A program made the position numbers and the translations under genes. The notes under the pieces are model-generated. The model was given only the letters and a program-made list of their open reading frames with translations. It did not search any database and was not told where the DNA came from. 64,000 nt of DNA, from positions 39,215,570 through 39,279,569 of the forward strand of contig NC_089784.1 of the NCBI RefSeq assembly GCF_040412425.1. Reading direction: 5' to 3'. Shown piece by piece: positions 56,045-64,000 of this stretch. Origin of the DNA: Macrobrachium rosenbergii. Its lineage: Eukaryota; Arthropoda; Malacostraca; Decapoda; Palaemonidae. Numbering within the stretch: the stretch's first letter is position 1; each line of letters starts with the position of its first letter.

Positions 56045-56197
56045 CGATACTCTAACATATTTGACACTTTAAGTTTTATTCTTGTACCAAAGAATAATTC
56101 ATTTTCTGGTAACAATTGTTATGTGCATTGTACTCAGAGTTTTTCATGTTTATACGTAAAAGCATTGTTTTGTGTTTACGTACTTATTTCATTTTAG

Positions 56198-56269
56198 TAA
56201 AATTACACTGGCCGATGCAGGATCCCCTGACGGACCCAAAGGCGCCGTTGTAGCCTCTGGATTTTTCTC
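56198..56269 (+). pseudogene. Exon-2 remnant E2: symmetric 72-nt candidate small exon
   Basis: It lies between acceptor-like ttatttcattttag (ends 56197) and donor gtaagt (56270). It is 72 nt, starts and ends in phase 2, and in that frame reads SKITLADAGSPDGPKGAVVA then SGFFS without a stop. It could thus be spliced between exon 2 and either exon 3 without shifting the frame, repeating part of the RR-1 domain. More cautiously, it is the leftover 3' end of a deleted exon 2. Confidence 0.65.
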
Positions 56270-56464
56270 GTAAGTTGAAAAGTTCCAGAATGTATAGTGT
56301 TTTTTAGGAGCAATTTATCTTCAACGTGACCAGTCATGAAACTGCACAAGACTAACATGTAGCAATAATTCTTTTATTTATTGCTCATGCATGGGGTTTC
56401 TAATCCATGGAAACTGATACAATAAGCTGCGTCTTTTTTCGCAAGTTCCACAAGAAATGTGTGC

Positions 56465-56540
<76 letters not shown>
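56465..56540. repeat. (TAA)n microsatellite
   Basis: About 25 units within the intron before E2. Copy F has about 6 units (63386-63405) and D has only an imperfect trace. Confidence 0.95.
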
Positions 56541-56543
<3 letters not shown>

Positions 56544-56583
56544 AAGGTGCGCTTGTTGATTTGGTTATTGTTTTTGTTTTTAG

Positions 56584-56804
56584 TTACACCTCTCCCGAAA
56601 GGGTTCCAGTCCTGGTAAAATACGTTGCCAACGAAAATGGGTTCCAGCCCAAGTCCGACCTCTGCCAGTGGCTCCCAAATTCTCCCACCCAATTCCCCAG
56701 TTCGTCCTCGACCAAATCGCCTTTGCCGCTGAAGAGGACAGACAGCAGTTCCTGAAGGTCTTCCTCGGGATCTTATGCTCCTCCCCCACCACGCTACAAG
56801 TTAG
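56584..56804 (+). pseudogene. Second exon 3 of unit E (E2), broken
   Basis: It matches D2 but has a 1-nt loss (gacctctgccagtgg), a later TCA-to-TGA change, a 3-nt loss, and a 1-nt gain before the old stop. The old poly(A) signal is AGTAAA. It cannot serve as an in-frame terminal exon. Confidence 0.85.
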
Positions 56805-56889
56805 GGCACTACTTTTCCATGCTGGAATGTGCAACGAACGAATGTATTTATTGTTATGTTGAAGTGTCTAGTAAATGATAACTAATAGC

Positions 56890-59262
56890 TCTTGCATTTT
56901 CTCTTCCATGTCAAGAAGAGCGCATCATATATGACATTTGCAAAAATACTGTGAATTGCTGATCAGCTTTGAACTGACATTTCAGAGTGAGGATGTCACT
57001 CGGGAATTATTGTGGAATCAAGTTTAAAAATTAAAAGATTGTTTAAAATGCACGTAATTTATTACTTCATTTTACTGAAAATTTAAGTTTAACGATGCCC
57101 CGTAGTGGGTAGCGCCCTTAGTGCACCTCATGTGGTGCACTGTAGGCATTATTAAAGTCTGTTTGCAGCGACCCTTCAGCCCGTAGCTGCACCCAGTTTT
57201 TGGTCTTGTACTTTCTGTTCCTTCAGCCCCGCTTCCGTTCTTCAGTTTTGTTCCTCTCAGTTCCACTCGTAGATCCTTGAATTTTATTTTCTTTACTTCA
57301 TGGATTTCTTTATTGTGCTGTCCAACCACTCCAGCTACTTCTTTTCAAAGTCGTTATCGCTGAATGGCCAAAAGTTCCCCCGTGCTTGGCTTGGAAAACC
57401 TATAATTCATAAATCAATTTAATTTTACTAAAGACCCGTCAAACCATTGATAACAGTTTTATACATTCAATTCTGGCTAACATTGTTAAAATCACCTTCG
57501 ATAAAAACAAGAGTGGAAGAGTGATATGCAAATATAGCACAAATTTAACGCAAAATTTTAGCAATATAAGCGGCCAATAGAACGCATATTACTAGGATAA
57601 AAGTCGGGGTTGTTTGAAAAGTAGCAATGATAAAATAAATTTTGTGTGATTTTTTGAAAATGATTTCTCTTGAGTGTGACAAGAATCTTAACCACTCTGT
57701 CTCAAAAAATTATTTGCATTGTGGCTCGTGTTAAGAAGAAAAGGTACCTTAGAAACATTTACATTAATTTCTGCAAAGAACTTTCCTTTCTGAATACTGC
57801 TTAATTATATCATTGGAGGAAAGAAAAGTAAAACTAGACAATGACTGTTCCTGATTTGACCCCATTGACTTTCGTGGCCTCATTGTGACCCATGCCCCCT
57901 TTAATCTTCCCTGCCAAGGTTGGCTGTGAATATTTCGTTATATATTGTTTTCCAGCTGAACTGCTGCAGTTTGGATTCGGAGTCCACCTGATTACCAAGC
58001 AAGGAAGGGGACTTATAGAGTGAAGTTTAATTTTTAGAACTATTCCTCCAAATATAGAACTGACCTAACATACCGTCGGTAACGGAAAATTATAACAGAA
58101 TATAAATACGAAAAGCGTTTAGCAAACTTTTGTGCTATTAGTGGTTATTCTGTGAACAATTCTGTGTGCTGCCGAGCTTCTGCTATGGAATCTCCCCCCC
58201 CCCCACCGCTCAAAAAAAAAAAAAAAAAATTAAAAAACCAATTTATTGGTACTCCAGGAGGTGAGATTCAGCAGTTTTTTTATTGCAATGATTCTGTTTT
58301 ATTTATTTATATTTTCTTTACTCTTTTTATACAAAATGACAAGATTGAGAAGTTAGCACTGGAATACCGTCGGGGTTGCGTTATATTATAACGAAATGTA
58401 AAGACAAAAATTTCTGCTCCAACAGCGCTTTTTCATCGTTTTTTTTTTTTTTTTAACTTATCTTGCATTACTGCAGAATTATCCTTTTGCTCAGAATACA
58501 ATAAAAACTTTGCAGGAACTAAAATGCAAGTTAATTTTCCGGTGGAAAGTGTTGTCATATTATTGCTGTTAGAGTAAATTTAAAGAAAGAGAAGGTAGGA
58601 AGGATAGTCATCCAAATAGGAAAAGCCTCAGTCTCATCAAAGTCGTTGACCTGGAAGAGATGGCAGTAAAAACCCTTCGCTCCTGCTGAGGTGACCAAGT
58701 TGCTGGCACTTCATGACTGGTGGTGTTCGATAAATCCGTCATAGATAGTTTGACCAAGTATCATTTTAATAACAGACAAAATACCTTTTTTCTTCTAGTA
58801 CTTGTCAACATTTATAAACATATTTAAACGAGCCAAGTTCAATTTGAAAAGTAAGTATCACATTGAAGGATGGTAACATAATGTCGGTAGCACTCTGTTG
58901 TAAGGAATTTCGAATAAAAGCATAGCCTATATTTTTGCAGCGTTACTAGGACTCATAAGCATAGTTTTTTGTATTAAAATGTCAGGATATCGATAAGTTT
59001 ATGTCTCCCGACTAAAGTGTATTTTGAGATCAAGAATTTTAGAATACGAATGTGAAATGTGTAAGGGCATCATAAGTAGTTCATTATAATTGACAATATA
59101 AGTTAGGAAAACGCAGAGATTTTAATAGAGCAATACAATGTTTTATTGCGATAGTAATATAATTTGCACTTGATCATAAGGTCATGGAATGTGATGAATG
59201 TAATTAATACACACACACACACACATATATATATATATGTATGTATATATATATATGTTTGC
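56890..59262. other. Duplicated intergenic block (pairs with 50520-52977)
   Basis: Same order as the block after D2, diverged by substitutions and small indels, with a 36-bp piece around 58990-59025 absent from D. It includes the minus frame at 57072-57329 paired with 50666-50914. No recognised gene. Confidence 0.8.
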
Positions 59263-59568
59263 AACTATAACAGCCACAATGCCCTCTTAACTCCTCGGAT
59301 TCTTAGCGCTTTTTGGATATGCTTGTCACTACAAATGCTTGGATCCAAGTGCAAAAAATATGAGGCATTTATGATGTCCGGTAGCGGGATACGAACCCGC
59401 ATCCCACAATCACAACGACGTCACGTTGTCGACCTGACCAAGAGCTACCGGACATCATCATTACTTCTTATATCTTGCACTTGGATCCAAGGCTTTGCAG
59501 TGACAAGCGTATCCAAAAAGCGCGAAGAATTCGAGAAGTTAAGAGGGCATTGTGGCTATTACAATTAT
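59263..59568. mobile_element. Foldback element with tRNA-like centre, type 1 (copy c)
   Basis: Duplicate of 52978-53276. Arms meet at gtagc (59381-59385) and gctac (about 59444-59448), and the centre has the same B-box-like GGTTCGTATCC on the minus strand. Confidence 0.85.
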
Positions 59569-59596
59569 ATACGTATTTGGTAAAAGTGACCAGTAG

Positions 59597-59705
<109 letters not shown>

Positions 59706-60060
59706 TAATAGTTTCCTTAGTATAAGTAGCGTAAAAAGAAGTGGAGGGGAAAAACTGTAAAGATACGTCAAAGAAGTGATAGATAAGTCAGTGTTTTGTG
59801 ATGGTTGGGTCATGTGGAAAAAATGAAGGACGATATGATGGTGAAAAGAGAGTAATTTAGGAGAATTAGGAAACAGGGGCTGGGAAGATGGAATGCATTT
59901 CAAGGGGTTCGATGCGATGCTGATGGACTTTCTATGCAGGAGCAGGAAGAAGCTAATATTGGGAAAGTTTTCCGCACTCATGATTTATCCAAGATTCAGT
60001 GGTTAAAGTGTGGAGAAGGTAGTTACCATTGCCTTTTCTTTTATTTGGAGCCAGAATCCG
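59706..60060 (+). pseudogene. RTE-like retrotransposon 3' fragment, duplicate
   Basis: Copy of 53563-53880 with the GHVEKM block and the same internal stops. Confidence 0.7.
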
Positions 60061-60134
60061 TTAAGAGGAACATCTAAATTTTGATAAAATATATTTACTC
60101 GTGTATGTGTAGAAACTGATACGTATACAGTATA

Positions 60135-60138
60135 TACA

Positions 60139-60204
<66 letters not shown>

Positions 60205-60262
60205 GCATATATATACATATATATGTACATGTATATATACATATATATATAAATATATACAA
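60135..60262. repeat. (TA)n microsatellite at the right edge of unit E
   Basis: TA tract into which the Penelope-like element inserted. Confidence 0.9.
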
Positions 60263-60351
60263 GACAGAATACGTTGGCGCAAGCGGGCCACAGCACATAG
60301 AAGGACAGGGTGACAAGGAGATAGCCGGTCATCAAAAGGTGATACATTTAT

Positions 60352-60393
60352 TGCCGACGCGTTTCGTAACAACATAGTTACATCATCAAGGCT
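60352..60393 (-). ncRNA. Hammerhead-ribozyme-like motif, copy 1
   Basis: On the minus strand: gcc, TTGATGA, extra T, stem GTAAC/GTTAC with a 6-nt loop, GAAA, palindrome ACGCGT (overlapping GTC), then ggc. The outer gcc/ggc could be stem I, and GTC is a standard cleavage triplet. The very short, palindromic stem III recalls hammerheads of Penelope-like elements that act as dimers. Deviations: U for C at core position 3 and one extra U before stem II. Confidence 0.45.
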
Positions 60394-60917
60394 AAAAGAG
60401 AAAACAACACAAATTAAAAACACATGGAATATAACTTTGACTTTAAGAGTCTCAACAAATTATACCAAACTTACATTAAAACAAAACAAGATTTAAAAAA
60501 GCACCTGCTAGACTAAAGGCTGAAGCCTTGAATGATTCGGAAAGGAGGGAGAGGCAGCGAAGAAAAACGGCTCAAGCCAGAAACAACTGTATAGAGGTGG
60601 TGTGATTGTTCAACTTGGGCACTAACTGCTTGATAAATAATGACTCTAAAATAAGCAGTTCGTGTAAACGGCTTGTTTGGCCCAAGACAGAGAAGTCAGA
60701 ATAGTTAATGCTGGTGTTAGAAATTTTTGTGTGATTTCTGAGCCGTTTTTCTTCGCTGCTTCTCCCTCCTTTCCGAATCATAAAGCCTTCAGCCTTTAGT
60801 CTAGCAGGTGCTTTTTAAGTCTTGTTTTGTTTTAATGTAAGTTTGGTATAATTTGTTGAGACTCTTAAAGTCAAAGTTATATTCCATGTGTTTTTAATTT
60901 GTGTTGTTTTCTCTTTT

Positions 60918-60957
60918 AGCCTTGACGATGTAACTAGTTGTTACGAAACGCGTCGGC
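60918..60957 (+). ncRNA. Hammerhead-ribozyme-like motif, copy 2
   Basis: Inverted copy on the + strand: gcc, TTGACGA, T, GTAAC/GTTAC, GAAA, ACGCGTC, ggc. The single change from copy 1 in the core falls at a position where hammerheads tolerate any base. Confidence 0.45.
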
Positions 60958-61014
60958 AATAAATATATCACCTTTTGATGACCGGCTATCTCCTTGTCAC
61001 CCTGTCCTTCTAAA

Positions 61015-61163
<149 letters not shown>

Positions 61164-61331
61164 CAAAAATTTTTATGGGACATCTAAATGTTAAAAATAT
61201 ATTTAGAGTATGTGTAAAAGATATATACTGTATATAGAGAGCAAAAATTTTTAATTGGGACATCTAAATGTTGAAATAGATATATATTACTGTATATGGT
61301 ATGTGTATATAAATTTATATATACTGTATAT

Positions 61332-61471
<140 letters not shown>

Positions 61472-61722
61472 GTCACACTAGGCCTTATACAATTTTATTG
61501 ATTACAGGATGAACAGCTTCACAATACCAAATAAGGAGACTGATACAAGCGAAAGGATAAAATCAGAGAGAGAAAGAAGAGAGTGAGAAGAGATAATATT
61601 GGGAATAAGAGGCATATCAACATTGCATAAGTATAAAATCAAAGTTCATGAACGGGAGAATTCTCCAAATAGGATCATGGTTTGAATGAATGTATGGTCC
61701 AGTTCACAGATAAATGGCAACG

Positions 61723-61761
61723 TGGCAACCTAGTCGTGGGTGGGGTCCGTTAGCATATAAA
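61723..61761 (+). promoter_or_regulatory. Promoter of gene F: TGGCAACC box and TATAAA
   Basis: TGGCAACC at 61723-61730 (one change from the other genes) and TATAAA at 61756-61761. Confidence 0.65.
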
Positions 61762-61808
61762 GATGTATCGCGTCTGCAGACCATCACAGTTCTTCGACAG
61801 ACACCGAC

Positions 61809-62905
61809 ATGAAGTTTGTAAGTTCCCGCAAAGAAACTCACTTTCATCCAGATGGGTTAATATGAATTACAACTATAAAGATGGTACTCAAGGGGCAATT
61901 TTCAGTTTCAGGAAGAATGGGAAGACCGCAGCTATACTGATAATCTTAGGGAAAATTTTATGTCTGAAGTGCGTTAAGAAATCTACGTGATCATATTCCC
62001 AAAGCATCATTATTCTTTTTCGAGTCTGCAGTCACGCAGGATTGGATGAATGAAGTGGTTTCATTCTGACATACACACATTAAAAGATAATAGCCAACTC
62101 AGAGACGGAAAATCTGATTATAAACCACTAACAAAGACTTGGATGATTGTACTTTGACAAGTTCACTTAAAAATATAGATAATATTTAAGCTTACTTTGC
62201 AGTGGCCACTGTCCAACATGGTGAAAACGGTAACTACAAATGCTACGGATCTCTTCCAGGCAATTGAACGCTTGCTTCCATTTCCAGGTAATTGTAATTG
62301 CTTCTTTGGTCGCTGTGGCATTCGCCGCCCCCCAATACGGCTACGGAAGAGGCGGCGGAGGCTCCAGCGAGGAGATCGCCATCATCAGGGACGATCGCGA
62401 CCGTGATGACTTCGGGAGGTACAGCGTCAACGTCGAAACCGCCAACGGCATCGAACTGGCCGATGCAGGAGCCCCTGAAGGACCCAAGGGCGCCGTTGTG
62501 GCCTCTGGATTTTTCTCGTAAGTTTATATGACTGGAGTTCTCATGTCTTTTTTTTTTTTACGATTGATTGGGCGATGTCTTTTGACATTACTGCATACTG
62601 TCGTGATGATTTACAATATGACCCAGTAAAATAAAAATTTCAGCTCCATATTATAAAAAGAAATGATTTTTTCACCTTCCAGATACACCTCTCCAGAAGG
62701 TATCCCTGTGCACGTGAAATACGTTGCCAACGAAAATGGCTTCCAGCCCCAGTCTGACCTCCTGCCAGTGGCTCCCGAATTCCCCCACCCGATTCCCCAG
62801 TTCGTCCTGGACCAGATCGCCTTCGCTGCTGAGGAAGACAGGCGTGGCAGTTCATCAAGATCGCCCTCAGGATCTTATGGTCCTCCCCCACCTCGTTACA
62901 ATTAG
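61809..62905 (+). CDS. RR-1 chitin-binding cuticle protein (gene F)
   Basis: Secreted cuticle protein of 153 predicted residues. Exons: 61809-61817 (Met-Lys-Phe, gtaagt), 62288-62517 (acceptor ttccag, donor gtaagt) and 62683-62905 (acceptor ttccag). Signal peptide MKF + VIVIASLVAVAFA. The mature sequence appears identical to gene D by eye, including the RR-1 domain and the PPPPRYN end. Promoter, introns and 3' flank are nearly the same as in gene E, so F and E are recent duplicates and F keeps the intact C-terminus. Confidence 0.94.
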
Positions 62906-62959
62906 ATTATCTCGGTGCTGGAAAGTCGAACGAGCGAATGTATTTATTATCAAATGACG

Positions 62960-62965
62960 AATAAA
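62960..62965 (+). terminator. Poly(A) signal of gene F (AATAAA)
   Basis: Fifty-five bp after the stop. Confidence 0.7.
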
Positions 62966-63118
62966 TGATACTCTCACATATTTGACACTTTAAGTTTTAT
63001 TCTTGTACCAAAGAATAATTCATTTTCTGGTAACAATTGTTATGTGTATTGCACTCAGAGCTTTTCGTGTTTATACGTAAAAGCAATGTTTTGCGTTTAC
63101 GTACTTATTTCATTTTAG

Positions 63119-63194
63119 TAAAATTACACTGGCCGATGCAGGATCCCCTGACGGACCCAAAGGCGCCGTTGTGGCCCCTGGATTTTTTCCTAAG
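63119..63194 (+). pseudogene. Exon-2 remnant F2, donor lost
   Basis: Copy of 56198-56269, but ctcgtaag has become tcctaag, so the GT donor is gone and it cannot be used as an exon. Confidence 0.7.
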
Positions 63195-63449
63195 TTGAAA
63201 AGCTCCTGAATGTATAGTCTTATTTAGGAGCAATTTGTCTTCAACGTGACCAGTCATGAAACTGCACAAGACTAACATGTAGCAATAATTCTTCTATTTA
63301 TTGCTCATGCATGGGGTTTCCAATCTATGGAAACTGATACAATAAGCTGCGTCTTTTTTCGCAGGTTCCACAAGAAATGTCAGCATAATAATAATAATAA
63401 TAATACTTAAAGGTGCGCTTGTTGATTTGGTTACTATTTTTGTTTTTAG

Positions 63450-63671
63450 CTACACCTCTCCCGAAAGGGTTCCAGTCCTGGTAAAATACGTTGTCAACGA
63501 AAATGGGTTCCAGCCTCAGTCCGACCTCTGCCAGTGGCTCCCAAATTCCCCCACCCAATTCCCCAGTTCTTCCTCGACCAGATCACCTTTGTGGCTGAAG
63601 ACGACAGACGCAGCAGTTCCTGAAGGCCATCCTCGGGATCTTATGCTCCTCCCCAACCACGCTACAATTAG
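63450..63671 (+). pseudogene. Second exon 3 of unit F (F2), broken
   Basis: It shares with E2 the 1-nt loss at gacctctgccagtgg and the TCA-to-TGA stop, so both arose before E and F separated. Its AATAAA (63737-63742) survives. Confidence 0.85.
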
Positions 63672-64000
63672 GGCACTACTTTTCCATGCTGGAATGTGAA
63701 ACGAACGAATGTATTTATCGTTATGTTGGAGTGTCTAATAAAGATTACTATTAGCTCTTGCATTTTCTCTTCCATGTCAAGAAGAGCGCATCATACATGA
63801 CATTTGCAAAAATACTGTGAATTGCTGATCAGCTTTGAACTGACATTTCAAAGTGAGGATGTCACTTGGGAATTATTCTGGAATCAAGTTTAAAAATTAA
63901 AAGATTGTCTAAAATGCACATAATTTATTACTTCATTTTACTGAAAATTTAAGTTTAACGATGCTCCGTAGGGGGTAGCGCCCTCAGTGCACTTCATGTG
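63672..64000. other. Start of the third copy of the duplicated intergenic block
   Basis: It matches 50417-50720 and 56813-57130 and is cut by the window end; the duplication therefore extends beyond 64000. Confidence 0.8.

Larger units (their letters stand above)
60263..61012 (-). mobile_element. Penelope-like element fragment with inverted terminal copies
   Basis: On the minus strand a nuclease tail (60781-60572: FSVLGQTSRLHELLILESLF then IKQLVPKLNN) is followed by 3' non-coding sequence (to about 60290). The same non-coding sequence appears again in reverse at about 60735-61012, including the end of the coding region. Such inverted, LTR-like ends are known in Penelope-like elements. Both flanks are TA repeats. 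The corresponding place between D and E has no such insertion. Confidence 0.8.

Overview
The window is nuclear DNA of an arthropod, most likely a decapod crustacean and probably a shrimp. Three things suggest this. There is a cluster of short intron-containing genes for cuticle proteins with an RR-1 (Rebers-Riddiford, chitin-binding) domain, resembling the arthrodial-membrane proteins of decapods. The intergenic DNA is AT-rich and crowded with long (TA)n, (GA)n and (CA)n arrays. The transposon remnants (Penelope-like, RTE-like, Gypsy, Helitron, MULE and tRNA-derived SINEs) are of the kinds common in decapod genomes. No prokaryotic, organellar or viral gene set is present.

Layout. 1-1153: a lone last exon of a cuticle gene. 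1154-38340: a gene-poor stretch made of transposon remnants and microsatellites. It holds an inverted SINE pair (6553-7365), a tRNA-derived SINE (7396-7733), a Helitron helicase fragment with its associated repeat (7907-8720), a Penelope-like RT/endonuclease pseudogene (9768-10939), an RTE-like pseudogene (12360-13440), a complete-ended but decayed MULE with a 10-bp target duplication (18634-20933), a Gypsy remnant lacking reverse transcriptase (24248-26530), foldback elements with tRNA-like centres (26811-27055, 27379-27655), a second RTE-like pseudogene (30280-31716) and a second Penelope-like remnant (33385-35345).

38341-64000: the cuticle gene cluster, all on the + strand. It contains pseudogene B (38448-39533), gene C (43339-44240), gene D (48418-49641), gene E (54907-56036) and gene F (61809-62905). 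C, D and F share one architecture: exon 1 encodes only Met-Lys-Leu/Phe, exon 2 is 230 nt and carries the signal peptide and the first half of the RR domain, and exon 3 carries the second half and a Ser/Pro-rich tail. Gene E is the same except that a frameshift replaces its last residues. D, E and F are each followed by a second copy of exon 3 (D2, E2, F2), preceded by a short exon-2 remnant that still looks like a small exon in E. E and F are copies of one unit about 6.9 kb long; D is an older, more diverged copy.

The cuticle genes would act together as secreted structural proteins that bind chitin in the exoskeleton or joint membrane. C, D, E and F carry a TATA box, and a shared TGGCAAC(T/C) motif lies 30-45 bp upstream of the TATA position in all four and in pseudogene B, which suggests common regulation. 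The rest of the window is selfish DNA, almost all of it inactivated by stops, frameshifts or deletions. Coordinates of microsatellites and of old transposon edges are approximate because they were read by eye.
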